Shown here piece by piece: positions 1 to 8,640 of a DNA stretch of 64,000 nt; position 1 is the stretch's first letter, and each line of letters begins with the position of its first letter. The notes beneath the pieces are model-generated. The model was not told the DNA's origin. It worked only from the letters and a program-made list of their open reading frames with translations, and searched no databases. Origin of the DNA: Chryseobacterium balustinum (GTDB taxonomy: Bacteria > Bacteroidota > Bacteroidia > Flavobacteriales > Weeksellaceae); assembly GCF_900168205.1 (NCBI RefSeq), contig NZ_FUZE01000008.1, positions 62,001 through 126,000 of the forward strand, in the 5' to 3' direction. A program made the translations under genes and the position numbers.

Positions 1-56
1 GGAAATGAAATTTTGAAAAAAACGTCTTTACGATTGAGTAGCTTTACACAAATAAA

Positions 57-905
57 ATGAAAACAAATCTCAAAAAAATTATTGTATCAGCACTGTTCCT
101 GAGTTGTTCACATTTTGTGAATGCGCAGTTTCTTGCAGCTTCAGACACCTCCGAAAGCAGTGTGAGAAAATACAAGAATATCATAGAAGCCAACAAGGAA
201 ATTGTAACTTTTATCGAATTTTCTATGGTTGAAAAAGGGTTACCAAAGCATTTGAGAAATTTAGCTTTAATAGAATCTCATTTTAACCGGAACATTACTT
301 CAAGCGCAGGTGCAGTGGGAGTTTGGCAGTTTATGACCGCTCATGCCAATCAGTACGGTTTAACTGAAGACCGAAGAAATGACTTGTACAGAAGTACAAA
401 GACGGCAGCCGTTTCATTGAAAAATCTGTATAAAAAATACAATAATTGGATAACGGTTGTTGCTGCCTATAATTGTGGAGAAGGAAATATAGCCAAAGCA
501 ATGCAGGTAGCAAACTCTACACAATATCATGTTTTTTCTAAATATTTACCTGCGGAAACGATCAATCATGTCAAGAAATATCTCAATGCATGTTACGCAA
601 CCGGTGAGCTTTCTGCTGTTTTGGCAAATTACAACGATGCAAGAACAATGTCTCTTCTGAATTCAAGAACGACAAATTCTCAGGAAATAGCTTTGTCGGA
701 AACGGAAATTAATGCGGGATTTAAGCTGGGTATAATTGCTGAAGAATTAAAAATTGATATGAATGATCTCTTGGGTTGGAACCCTGAAATTGTAAGCACT
801 TTAGAGAACGATGGAGAAAGCAAACTCTTTCTTCCTACCGATTTAATGCCTGATTTCTTAATGAAAAAAAATGCAATTCTCTCTAAGTCGATACGTACAA
901 AATAA
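57..905 (+). CDS. Secreted lytic transglycosylase (SLT/MltD-like)
   Basis: This is a peptidoglycan lytic transglycosylase of the SLT fold, expected to cleave the MurNAc-GlcNAc bond in the periplasm. Residues 1-23 form a signal peptide ending in VNAQ. The catalytic domain spans about 45-175: the general-acid Glu is E73 in LIESHF, followed by GAVGVWQFM (about 85-93) and AAYNCGEGNI (136-145), the usual SLT motif order. The 282 aa protein lacks recognisable LysM repeats, which MltD proteins often carry; the C-terminal 90 residues are unassigned. A strong rho-independent hairpin follows, so it is probably the last gene of its unit. The family is clear, the exact cellular role is not. Confidence 0.88.
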   Translation: MKTNLKKIIVSALFLSCSHFVNAQFLAASDTSESSVRKYKNIIEANKEIVTFIEFSMVEKGLPKHLRNLALIESHFNRNITSSAGAVGVWQFMTAHANQYGLTEDRRNDLYRSTKTAAVSLKNLYKKYNNWITVVAAYNCGEGNIAKAMQVANSTQYHVFSKYLPAETINHVKKYLNACYATGELSAVLANYNDARTMSLLNSRTTNSQEIALSETEINAGFKLGIIAEELKIDMNDLLGWNPEIVSTLENDGESKLFLPTDLMPDFLMKKNAILSKSIRTK

Positions 906-967
906 TTTAAAATTAAATTCTTTTCATGTTCTATTAAAGAAGATTCTATCAAGTTATCAATCAATAT

Positions 968-1005
968 AAAAAGACCGAAACTCATCAAGTTTCGGTCTTT
1001 TTTAA
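968..1005 (+). terminator. Rho-independent terminator of the transglycosylase gene
   Basis: An inverted repeat AAAGACCGAAACT / AGTTTCGGTCTTT with a short loop is followed by a T run on the plus strand. It lies about 65 bp after the transglycosylase stop codon and before the convergent antiporter gene. Confidence 0.85.
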
Positions 1006-1037
1006 AATATCAATATCTAAATTTATGAAAATTATTT

Positions 1038-3326
1038 TTAAGGATTTGAGATAATCAATGTTGATGGAATATCTGATAGCCAAAGACTTTTAGAATCGAT
1101 CAAACCTCTCCAGCTTTTTTTGCTGATTAACATTAAATCTTGGGACTGTAAAAACTCCTTTTCAATTTGTTTTTCGTTATATAAAGTGATGTGGTTGGGT
1201 GCAACCTGTTCGATGCTTCTGATGAGCTCTTTCACTTCGATATTGTTTCTGATTTGTCCAGCAACATCCAAAATAATAATCTGTGAATTGTTATTGTTAA
1301 TCAGTCTTTTTGCATATTCAAGCAAATAAAAATCACTTAAATTAAAGATAGGAATGAATACTCTATCTGCCGAATTAAAGTCTCTGTCTACCAAAACTCC
1401 GACAGGAATATTGGTGTTATCTAAAATCTGCAAAGTAGAATCGTCGAATGGCGAATTGTTGAAAATATTACTTTTTCCTTTTACGGTGTTCAATAATTTT
1501 TCAGGATTAATGATTTTTGTGGTGAAACCTAAAAGTCTTCCAAGCAAACTTCCTTCGTACATTGATTTTCCGAGCATAATCAAAAGGAGATCATAATTTC
1601 CTTTGTTCGAAATATTCGTCAGATCATTTTCAATATCTGTAGAAGCTTTGAAAAGGGTAGTTACCTCAAGCTGAAGTTCCTGCGAAGTTTCAATCACATT
1701 TTTAAACTGTTCTTTTTCAAAATCTTCAATGTCAAAAGCGTGTAATTCGTCAACAGGAGCGATATTCATTGCGGTTACGCTTTTGTTGCCATTCATTTTA
1801 TGCGTAAGATTATCGGCAAGCTTCAGTAATGTACTTCCTGACTCCGGAGTTTCAAAAGATAAAAGAACCCTGTATTTTGAATCGTTTTCATCATGTTCCT
1901 CTTCTTCAAGTGACGATTTTTTGCCTTTAAAAAAATAATTAATAATGTCAAGACAAGGTCCCGTCATAAAGGTGGTGAATAACGCCATGATGACCAACAT
2001 CGTAAATAATTCGGGGCCTAAAACTCCAAGGTCGTAACCGATATTTAGAACGATAAGTTCGGTTAAACCTCTTGTATTCATCAATGCGCCGATCGTAAGG
2101 CTATCTTTCCAGCTTAACTTTAAAAATTTTGCGGTCAATGCACTTCCTACAAATTTCCCGATCACGGCTGTAAGAATAATAAATCCGCCTATTTTCCAAA
2201 GGTGTGGGTCGTTTAGTAAACCGATTTGTGTTCTTAAACCTGTAAATACAAAGAAAAGCGGAAGCAATAATACCAAGGCAACATCTTCTATTTTTTCGAT
2301 GAATAAGTTTCTGAATTTCACATTTTCAGGCATAATTGCACCTGCCATAAATGCTCCGAATAAAGCATGAATCCCGATAACTTCTGTTGCGTACGACGAA
2401 ATAATAAGAATTAAGAAAAATACCGCAACCAGTGCTTTGCTGATAAAACCTTTTCCTTTCTGAGATTCTGCAATTCTATGTAAAAAGGGTCTCACCGCTT
2501 TAATCATGATGAAAACATAAACAATCGCCATGATAATCACAAAAATTGATCCTGAGAAAGATCCTGCTTTTACCACCGCAATTACGGCTGCTAAAATACA
2601 CCAAGCTGTAATATCATCGGCTGCAGCACAGGTAATAACGACGGTTCCGATTTTGGTTTTGTGTAAATTTCTTTCCTGCACAATTCTGGCGAGAACCGGA
2701 AATGCAGTAATACTCATCGCTATCGCTATAAATAAAGCAAAAGAACTGAACTGAATTCCTTCCGGAGCAAATTCTTTATAAATAAAATAAGACAGCCCAA
2801 CTCCCAATGCAAAAGGAATGATGATACTTGCGTGACTGATCACAACTGCATCGTGTGCTTTTTTTCTTAGAATACTTAGATCAAGCTCCATTCCGACGAT
2901 ATACATGAAGAGGATCAGACCAATCTGGCTTAAAAACTGCAAGTTTCCTAATGATTCTGTCGGAAAAATAAATGCTGAAAGTTCAGGAAAATACAATCCG
3001 AAAAGTGATGGTCCTAAAACAATTCCGGCAATCATTTCTCCGATTACAGAAGGCTGTTTTAGTTTCATACAAATCCATCCGAATAATTTTGCCACCAAAA
3101 TAATAGTTACGATCTGAGCCAGTAAAAGTGCTAAAGGATGATGAAGGTTTGATAAAAAGGAATCAGTAAAATTTTCCCACATCGTAGCTCCTGTGGCTTT
3201 GCTTGGAGGAATGTTTTCTCCTATTTCGAGGGTTTTTCCTTCCACAAAAAACCAGTACATCAACGTAGAAAAAAAGATAATCGTTGCTACATAAAAAATA
3301 ATATTTCTATATTTCCCCATAATCAT
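1038..3326 (-). CDS. CPA2-family cation:proton antiporter with C-terminal Usp-like region
   Basis: A 762 aa inner-membrane antiporter of the CPA2 (KefB/NapA-like) type, expected to exchange Na+ or K+ for H+. One N-terminal hydrophobic segment precedes about twelve further segments up to roughly residue 460. The core contains QPSVIGEMIAGIVLGPSLFG and HALFGAFMAGAIMPE, both typical of this family. The soluble last 290 residues resemble paired universal-stress-protein domains, a common fusion in Bacteroidetes. The start is ATG; a second ATG two codons in (MGK) is equally possible. It converges on the transglycosylase gene and stands alone. The cation specificity cannot be read from the sequence. 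Confidence 0.88.
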   Translation of the reverse strand: MIMGKYRNIIFYVATIIFFSTLMYWFFVEGKTLEIGENIPPSKATGATMWENFTDSFLSNLHHPLALLLAQIVTIILVAKLFGWICMKLKQPSVIGEMIAGIVLGPSLFGLYFPELSAFIFPTESLGNLQFLSQIGLILFMYIVGMELDLSILRKKAHDAVVISHASIIIPFALGVGLSYFIYKEFAPEGIQFSSFALFIAIAMSITAFPVLARIVQERNLHKTKIGTVVITCAAADDITAWCILAAVIAVVKAGSFSGSIFVIIMAIVYVFIMIKAVRPFLHRIAESQKGKGFISKALVAVFFLILIISSYATEVIGIHALFGAFMAGAIMPENVKFRNLFIEKIEDVALVLLLPLFFVFTGLRTQIGLLNDPHLWKIGGFIILTAVIGKFVGSALTAKFLKLSWKDSLTIGALMNTRGLTELIVLNIGYDLGVLGPELFTMLVIMALFTTFMTGPCLDIINYFFKGKKSSLEEEEHDENDSKYRVLLSFETPESGSTLLKLADNLTHKMNGNKSVTAMNIAPVDELHAFDIEDFEKEQFKNVIETSQELQLEVTTLFKASTDIENDLTNISNKGNYDLLLIMLGKSMYEGSLLGRLLGFTTKIINPEKLLNTVKGKSNIFNNSPFDDSTLQILDNTNIPVGVLVDRDFNSADRVFIPIFNLSDFYLLEYAKRLINNNNSQIIILDVAGQIRNNIEVKELIRSIEQVAPNHITLYNEKQIEKEFLQSQDLMLISKKSWRGLIDSKSLWLSDIPSTLIISNP

Positions 3327-3449
3327 TAGTCATTTATTTGAGTGTAAATTTCTAAAGAATAAACGGATGTAAAAACTTGTTTTTTTTGAAATGTAACGAA
3401 TATACAGAATAATGTAATGAAAAGAACAGATATGTAATTTAACCTTGAC

Positions 3450-3486
3450 AAAAAAAAGAGGCTGTTCTTTTGAGACGGCCTCTTCA
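3450..3486 (-). terminator. Terminator downstream of the Gfo/Idh/MocA gene
   Basis: The inverted repeat AAGAGGC / GCCTCTT is preceded on the plus strand by an A run, which reads as a T run on the minus strand. It lies about 25 bp past the stop codon of the minus-strand oxidoreductase gene. Confidence 0.75.
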
Positions 3487-3511
3487 TATTGATATTGAAA
3501 AATATTTTAAT

Positions 3512-4474
3512 CTAAGAAATCAACTTCATAATCTCTAAAGCCACTTTCAAAGCTTCCGTTCCATCTTCCAAAGAAACTTCCACATTTTTATCTTCTAAAA
3601 TGGCATCAGCAAAAGAATTTAATTCATCCAAAATCGCATTATTCGCCTGAATATTTGGGTATTCAAATAAAATCTGATTTTTTTCGCCTTCCGCATTTTC
3701 AATAATCATATCAAATGGAGTAGGATTTTCAGGAGCATCTTTCATTCGGATAACCTCAGCTTTTTTCTCTAAGAAATCAATAGAAATATAAGCGTCTTTC
3801 TGGAAAAAACGACTTTTTCTCATCGCTTTCATAGAAATTCTTGAGGTCGTTAAGTTGGCAACACAACCGTTTTCAAACTCAATTCTTGCATTGGTAATAT
3901 CCGGAGTTTTACTTACCACACAAACGCCGCTTGCATGAATGTTTTTTACTTTTGATTTTACAACGCTCAACAAAATATCAAGATCGTGGATCATTAAGTC
4001 TAAAACTACAGAAACATCAGTTCCGCGCGGATTAAATTCTGCTAAACGATGAATCTCAATAAACATCGGATTTTGAATATAATCCTTTGCTCCAATAAAC
4101 GCAGGATTATATCTTTCAACATGACCAACCTGTGCTTTGATGCCGTTTTCACGACATTTTGAGAGGATTTCTTCAGCCTGTTCAAGCGTTTGGGTCACTG
4201 GTTTTTCAATGAAAAAATGAAGCCCTTTTTCAATAGCTTTCAGTGCGTAATCATAATGATACAATGTGGGTGTTACAATATCCAACATTTCGATCTGATC
4301 TAATAGTTCATCAAAATTTTCAAAATATTTGTATCCGAATTCAGCTTCTAGCTTTCGTCCGTTTTCTATATCTTTATCGTGGAAACCTACAAAATCGTAT
4401 TTATCAGACTGATTAAGAAGTCTTAAATGTATTTTTCCCAAATGTCCGGCGCCTACCAAACCTGCTTTTAACAT
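3512..4474 (-). CDS. Gfo/Idh/MocA family NAD(P)-dependent oxidoreductase
   Basis: A 320 aa cytoplasmic dehydrogenase of the Gfo/Idh/MocA family. The N-terminal Rossmann fold carries GAGHLG (residues 8-13), and the family signature EKP is at 90-92. The C-terminal substrate domain contains DLMIHDLDILL, whose His matches the usual catalytic region of sugar or inositol dehydrogenases. The family acts on many sugars and sugar nucleotides, and the substrate cannot be inferred here. It is transcribed away from pcm, with about 120 bp of shared upstream DNA, and ends in a terminator. Confidence 0.88.
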   Translation of the reverse strand: MLKAGLVGAGHLGKIHLRLLNQSDKYDFVGFHDKDIENGRKLEAEFGYKYFENFDELLDQIEMLDIVTPTLYHYDYALKAIEKGLHFFIEKPVTQTLEQAEEILSKCRENGIKAQVGHVERYNPAFIGAKDYIQNPMFIEIHRLAEFNPRGTDVSVVLDLMIHDLDILLSVVKSKVKNIHASGVCVVSKTPDITNARIEFENGCVANLTTSRISMKAMRKSRFFQKDAYISIDFLEKKAEVIRMKDAPENPTPFDMIIENAEGEKNQILFEYPNIQANNAILDELNSFADAILEDKNVEVSLEDGTEALKVALEIMKLIS

Positions 4475-4537
4475 AGCGTTGTAATTTTTGTAAAGATAAT
4501 AATTTTAGGTATTAGGAAACAGATGATAGTTTTTAGG

Positions 4538-4568
4538 TTGATACGTATTGATTGTTTTTTTACTTTTG
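4538..4568 (+). promoter_or_regulatory. Bacteroidetes-type promoter for pcm
   Basis: TTG at 4538-4540 and TACTTTTG at 4561-4568 are separated by 20 nt, matching the -33 TTG and -7 TAnnTTTG of Bacteroidetes housekeeping promoters. The start codon of pcm lies 26-29 nt downstream. Confidence 0.6.
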
Positions 4569-4596
4569 TAGCTACACTATCTAATAACTGTTGATG

Positions 4597-5247
4597 ATGC
4601 ATGATTCGTTTGTACATAAAGGGAAAAGAAAAAATTTGGTTGAATATCTCAGACACAAAATGGGAATTTCGGATGAAAATGTACTTTCTGCCATAAATGA
4701 AGTTCCGAGACATCTTTTTATTGAAAGCATTTTTGAAGATTATGCGTACGAAGACCGTGCTTTTCCGATATTGGCGCATCAGACGATTTCCCATCCTTCA
4801 ACGGTGGCAGAACAGTCTGAACTTTTGCAGGTGAAACCGGGAGAGAAAGTGCTTGAAATAGGAACGGGTTGTGGTTACCAAACTGCAGTTTTATTGGCAA
4901 TGAAAGCTTTAGTTTATACGGTTGAAAGGCAGAAAGATCTTTTTGATTTTTCTAAAAAGAAACTACGTGAAATGCATTTGTATCCCAAATTTCAAAGTTT
5001 CGGAGATGGTTTTGCAGGGCTTCCTACTTTTGCCCCTTTCGATAAAATTATTGTGACTTGCGGAGCATCAGTTTTACCAACTGAATTATTAAAACAATTA
5101 AAAGTAGGTGGGAAAATGGTTATTCCTTTGGGACCGACTGACCAACAGGTTTTATACCGGTTTACAAAAATTTCTCCCACAGAAATTGAAAAAGAAGAAT
5201 TTGGAGCTTATAAGTTTGTACCGATGTTAAATAATACCAATCAATAA
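4597..5247 (+). CDS. pcm: Protein-L-isoaspartate O-methyltransferase
   Basis: A 216 aa SAM-dependent methyltransferase that repairs isoaspartyl residues in damaged proteins. Motif I is VLEIGTGCGYQT (85-96). The family-typical segments PRHLFI (38-43) and ISHPSTVAEQ (64-73) are present, and the length is normal. The reading frame is open upstream with TTG at 4591 and ATG at 4594; I prefer the ATG at 4597 (MHDSF), which matches the usual family N-terminus. A Bacteroidetes promoter lies just upstream. The following small gene begins within 30 bp of the stop and probably shares the transcript. Confidence 0.93.
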   Translation: MHDSFVHKGKRKNLVEYLRHKMGISDENVLSAINEVPRHLFIESIFEDYAYEDRAFPILAHQTISHPSTVAEQSELLQVKPGEKVLEIGTGCGYQTAVLLAMKALVYTVERQKDLFDFSKKKLREMHLYPKFQSFGDGFAGLPTFAPFDKIIVTCGASVLPTELLKQLKVGGKMVIPLGPTDQQVLYRFTKISPTEIEKEEFGAYKFVPMLNNTNQ

Positions 5248-5277
5248 ATGGTTCATAGTTTATTGGATGGAATAAAT

Positions 5278-5718
5278 ATGAAGAGAATAATCGAATTAGT
5301 CCAAAAAAAACATCAAAATAACGGTATAGACATCAATCCTCCAGCGAAACTTTCAGACATTAATAATTTTGAAAAACAATTAGGTTTTGCTTTACCAACA
5401 GATTTTAGAGAATTCTATTTAATTTGTAATGGTTTTTGTTGTACCGAAGATTTATTTAATATGGTTTCTCTTCAAAATATTATACGATATCAGCAGAACT
5501 TCGGAAATAATTGGTTTTATTTTTCGGAATATATGATTTATTCCGACATGTGGGGTCTTCGAATTACACCAACGGGACAATATGAAATATTTAATGGATT
5601 ATATCCGACGAAAACAATAACATCCTCGTTGACTGAATTCCTTCAGAGATTTATGAAAGGAAATGTATTTGAAATTAGTGGATTATATGAATGGCATTAT
5701 GAACTGGAAATAAAATAA
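5278..5718 (+). CDS. SMI1/KNR4 (SUKH) family protein
   Basis: A protein of about 146 aa with the SUKH-fold pattern: LSDINNFEKQLGFALPTDFR near the N-terminus, then FYLICNGF and a later Trp/Gly-rich beta region. In bacteria SUKH proteins often serve as immunity proteins against polymorphic toxins, but orphan copies with no known role are frequent. No toxin gene is visible nearby. The frame is also open from an ATG at 5248, directly after the pcm stop codon. I chose 5278 because a GGATGG purine-rich stretch precedes it while 5248 has none. Confidence 0.65.
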   Translation: MKRIIELVQKKHQNNGIDINPPAKLSDINNFEKQLGFALPTDFREFYLICNGFCCTEDLFNMVSLQNIIRYQQNFGNNWFYFSEYMIYSDMWGLRITPTGQYEIFNGLYPTKTITSSLTEFLQRFMKGNVFEISGLYEWHYELEIK

Positions 5719-5740
5719 GCTGCATATTTTTGAATATGAT

Positions 5741-6016
5741 ATGAGTCAAGAAAAAAAGAATGCACTAAAATCAATAATGTTTTATTTAATAGCAATATTG
5801 ACAATAATTGTAATAAATGTTTCTGGGAAATTTAAATCTGGGCCATGTACGCCAAACTTAGATGTTTTATCGTTTTTCATTTTAGCTATACTAAACGTTA
5901 TTTTATTAATCATTAATGGAATAAAAGCATTTATAATGAAAAAAGAAACGAAACTTTCAACTATTGTACATCTTGCTGTTCTAATAATTTGGATTATTTA
6001 CAGTAATATAAAGTAG
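5741..6016 (+). CDS. Small membrane protein, function unknown
   Basis: A 91 aa protein with three hydrophobic segments (about 12-28, 42-60 and 72-88) and no signal peptide cleavage site, so it is probably an integral inner-membrane protein. I do not recognise the family. It lies 22 bp after the SUKH gene and 32 bp before a DUF1801-like gene on the same strand, so the four genes from pcm onwards may be co-transcribed. Its coding status rests on length, spacing and a plausible topology only. Confidence 0.5.
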   Translation: MSQEKKNALKSIMFYLIAILTIIVINVSGKFKSGPCTPNLDVLSFFILAILNVILLIINGIKAFIMKKETKLSTIVHLAVLIIWIIYSNIK

Positions 6017-6048
6017 TTTGAAGCAAGCAAATTTTTAACCAAAATGAT

Positions 6049-6444
6049 ATGATTAACCCTGATATTTTTGATTATAACGAAAGGCAATCAGATTCAGACA
6101 AAGAAATTTGCAATTTACTTTCAGAATTAATTGATCGTGAATTGAATGATTCTGAGAATAAAATCTGGCATGCACATCCGGTCTGGTTTTTAGAAGGAAA
6201 TCCGATTGTGGGTTACAGCAAACAGAAAAAGGGAATTCGCCTGATGTTTTGGAGCGGAAAATCTTTTAATGAAGAACAGTTGAATGTAGAAGGTGAAAAA
6301 TTTCAGGATGCATCTGTATTTTATAATAATGTGAATGAAATTAATGAAACTGATATTCTACGTTGGCTGAAAAAGTCTGTGGAAATTCAGTGGGATTATA
6401 AAAATATTGTAAAAAGAAAAGGCGAATTGATCAGATTAAAATAA
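6049..6444 (+). CDS. DUF1801 (YdhG-like) domain protein
   Basis: A 131 aa soluble protein with the DUF1801 pattern: an N-terminal helix pair, then IWHAHPVWFLEGNPIVGYSK, KKGIRLMFWSG and a C-terminal ILRWLKKSVEIQWDY. The biochemical role of the family is not firmly established. It is the last gene of the short pcm-SUKH-membrane-protein run and is followed within 95 bp by a terminator. Confidence 0.7.
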   Translation: MINPDIFDYNERQSDSDKEICNLLSELIDRELNDSENKIWHAHPVWFLEGNPIVGYSKQKKGIRLMFWSGKSFNEEQLNVEGEKFQDASVFYNNVNEINETDILRWLKKSVEIQWDYKNIVKRKGELIRLK

Positions 6445-6537
6445 TTTGCGTGAAAAATTAATCTGAATTTTTCGGAACGAAAATTGGATTTTAATTTGAA
6501 TGAAATCAAAAAAAATAAGTCAATAATAATTAATAAG

Positions 6538-6568
6538 AACCTCACTTGTAAAAGTAGTGAGGTTTTTT
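6538..6568 (+). terminator. Terminator after the DUF1801 gene
   Basis: The inverted repeat AACCTCACTT / AGTGAGGTT is followed by a T run. An in-frame GTG inside this hairpin could extend the next gene by 11 codons, but the hairpin argues that translation begins at the ATG at 6590. Confidence 0.75.
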
Positions 6569-6589
6569 ATTTGTCTAAAAAATAAAATA

Positions 6590-7558
6590 ATGAAAGTTTT
6601 TATAAACAAAAGAATTCCTGAAACAGGAATTACAATGCTGAAAGAAGCAGGTTTGGAAATTACAATCCCGGAAAATGATGATCTGTCGCGTGAAAAATGG
6701 CTACAATACTGTAAAAATACAGACGCCATTTTAAATGTTGGAGCCAATGCATTTGACCATGAATTTTTTGATCAATGTCCTAATGTAAAAGCCATTGCTT
6801 TGTTCAGTGTAGGTTTTGATCATGTTGATATTAAAGAAGCTAACAAAAGAAATATTCCGATAGGAAATACACCTGATGTTTTGAGTCGGGCGACCTCTGA
6901 TGTTGCATTTTTATTGATGCAATCGGTTTCTAGAAGAGCGAGTTTTTATTTTCAAAAAGTAAAAGCTGGAAATTGGGGGAATTTTGATCCGCTTTATGAG
7001 CTTGGACAGGAATTGTATGGTAAAACTTTGGGGGTGTTCGGTTTAGGCAGAATCGGTTTTGAAATGGCTGAAAAATGTAAGAAAGCTTTCGGAATGAATA
7101 TCATTTATCACAACAGAAATCATAATGAAGAAGCCGAAAAAGAACTTGATGCAAAATATGTTTCGTTCGATGAATTGATCGAGCAATCGGATGTTTTGAG
7201 TATTCATGCCAATTTTAAACCAGAACAGAGTAATCTTTTCAACTCTTCAGTTTTTGAAAGGATGAAAAAAAATGCAATTTTTGTGAATACGGCAAGAGGA
7301 GGTTTTCATGATCAAAAAGATTTGTATCAGGCTTTAGTTTCCGGACAAATTTGGGGTGCTGGTTTAGATGTTACCAATCCGGAACCTATTGAAGATAATG
7401 ACCCTATTTTAGAATTGTCTAATGTTTGCGTTCTTCCACATATTGGTTCGGCCACGATAGAAGCCAGAAACGGAATGGCAAGACTCGCTGCAGAAAATAT
7501 TATTGCTTTTTCTAAAGGTGAAAAAATGCCGCATATTGCAAATCCGGAAGTATATTAA
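6590..7558 (+). CDS. D-2-hydroxyacid dehydrogenase (glyoxylate/hydroxypyruvate reductase-like)
   Basis: A 322 aa NAD(P)-dependent D-isomer-specific 2-hydroxyacid dehydrogenase. The nucleotide-binding GLGRIG is at 151-156. The catalytic Arg is R236 in NTARGG and the catalytic His is H284 in LPHIGSAT; the acidic relay residue falls in LDVTNPEP. This arrangement fits the glyoxylate/hydroxypyruvate reductase (GRHPR-like) branch, though the substrate remains an inference. Start at ATG 6590, just after the upstream terminator. The gene appears monocistronic. Confidence 0.88.
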   Translation: MKVFINKRIPETGITMLKEAGLEITIPENDDLSREKWLQYCKNTDAILNVGANAFDHEFFDQCPNVKAIALFSVGFDHVDIKEANKRNIPIGNTPDVLSRATSDVAFLLMQSVSRRASFYFQKVKAGNWGNFDPLYELGQELYGKTLGVFGLGRIGFEMAEKCKKAFGMNIIYHNRNHNEEAEKELDAKYVSFDELIEQSDVLSIHANFKPEQSNLFNSSVFERMKKNAIFVNTARGGFHDQKDLYQALVSGQIWGAGLDVTNPEPIEDNDPILELSNVCVLPHIGSATIEARNGMARLAAENIIAFSKGEKMPHIANPEVY

Positions 7559-7559
7559 A

Positions 7560-7580
7560 TTTGAAACTTGAAACTTGAAA
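7560..7580. repeat. Short tandem repeat, 7-bp unit (x3)
   Basis: Three successive 7-bp units of the form YTTGAAA lie directly after the stop codon of the hydroxyacid dehydrogenase gene. A second 7-bp microsatellite of different sequence occurs at 54425. Confidence 0.7.
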
Positions 7581-7718
7581 TTTAAGATTCGATTTTGATT
7601 TTGTAAATTTTGAAAAAATATTACAATTTCCAACTTGAGTCTTTCAATTTTTTCCTTGTCTCCTATCCAATTGGAACCATTTTTGTCTATTCTATATCAA
7701 CACTAAAATAAAATTATT

Positions 7719-8018
7719 ATGATCACTGAAGATAACAAAAACGAGCAAGACAGAAAACTGGAGGAAATGGATTATAAGCCAAGTGAAGATATTTTCAACA
7801 AAGAGCAACATATTCCTTTGGACGGAGACGGAAATCCTATCACCAATCCCGGTCACGTCAACGACGGAATGCCTTATGGTTTAGATATTCCGGGAGCAGA
7901 AGATGATGATAATTTCGAACAAATTACAGATCAGCTTCCTGATGAAGAAAATAATCTATACAGCAGAAGCGATAATGAAGATGATCACGAAGAAGAAAAT
8001 GAAGATGTAGTTAGTTAA
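7719..8018 (+). CDS. Small, very acidic protein of unknown function
   Basis: A 99 aa protein with no signal peptide or hydrophobic segment. It is strongly acidic, with Asp/Glu clusters in the last third (DEENN, NEDDHEEENED), a Gly/Pro-rich centre (PLDGDGNPITNPGH) and low predicted structure. I do not recognise a domain. Its own terminator follows, and upstream lies about 160 bp of non-coding DNA, so it is a separate unit. The independent terminator and ordinary codon use support a real gene. Confidence 0.65.
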   Translation: MITEDNKNEQDRKLEEMDYKPSEDIFNKEQHIPLDGDGNPITNPGHVNDGMPYGLDIPGAEDDDNFEQITDQLPDEENNLYSRSDNEDDHEEENEDVVS

Positions 8019-8024
8019 AAGTTT

Positions 8025-8056
8025 AATCCCCGCTATTAATTTTGCGGGGATTTGTA
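8025..8056 (+). terminator. Terminator after the acidic-protein gene
   Basis: The perfect inverted repeat AATCCCCGC / GCGGGGATT lies 7 bp after the stop codon and is followed by a short T-rich stretch. Confidence 0.7.
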
Positions 8057-8082
8057 TGTTTGGAAATGTATATAGTTTGTTG

Positions 8083-8619
8083 CTATTCTGATTTTCTTTT
8101 ATAATAAAGCTGTATCAGTCCTGTGTCGTATGTTTTTGCACTCACAAACTGAAGCTCCTGTTCTGGTCTTCCGTGTTTAAAAAGTCTTGTTCCGTTACCT
8201 AATAAAACAGGAACAACAGAAATTATAAATTCATCTACCAAATCGTTCTTTAATAATTCGTTTATTATTTCTGAGCCACCGTCACAATAAATGTTTTTTC
8301 CATTTTTAGATTGAAGTTGTTTTATCAAATCAGTTAGATTTCCTGTGTAAAAAGTGGTTCTTCCAACATTGGGTTTTTCAGTTCTTGTAATGACATAGAC
8401 ATCTCTTTTCCCATTATCGTAACGAGATGGTCCTAATTCTTTAAGCACATAATCATAAGTCTTTCGCCCGATAATTAGGGTATCAATGGTTTCTGTAAAT
8501 TCTGTATAACCATAATCTTCACCTTCTTTTTCTACAATTTTCAGGAAACTGAGGTCATCATTCGGTTTAGCAATATAACCGTCTAAACTTGTGGCAATAA
8601 AAAGTGATACTTTTCGCAT
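8083..8619 (-). CDS. Dihydrofolate reductase family protein (RibD C-terminal domain)
   Basis: A 178 aa reductase of the RibD-C/DHFR-like fold. The N-terminus MRKVSLFIATSLDGYIA is diagnostic, followed by IIGRKTYDYVL, IYCDGGSEIINELL and VPVLLGNGTRLF. Free-standing members such as YyaP/YwjB have uncertain physiological substrates. It begins 21 bp after the T9SS cargo gene ends on the same strand, so read-through is possible, though the two products suggest no joint role. Confidence 0.85.
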   Translation of the reverse strand: MRKVSLFIATSLDGYIAKPNDDLSFLKIVEKEGEDYGYTEFTETIDTLIIGRKTYDYVLKELGPSRYDNGKRDVYVITRTEKPNVGRTTFYTGNLTDLIKQLQSKNGKNIYCDGGSEIINELLKNDLVDEFIISVVPVLLGNGTRLFKHGRPEQELQFVSAKTYDTGLIQLYYKRKSE

Positions 8620-8640
8620 GGTTTTCTACTTAAATTAAAA

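Noticed and set aside
4468..4794. A 108-codon minus-strand frame overlapping the start of pcm
   Set aside because: It lies mostly opposite pcm, covers its promoter and has no coherent domain; a shadow of the real gene.
6557..6589. GTG-initiated extension of the hydroxyacid dehydrogenase
   Set aside because: The added 11 codons overlap a terminator hairpin and precede the conserved family start at the ATG at 6590.
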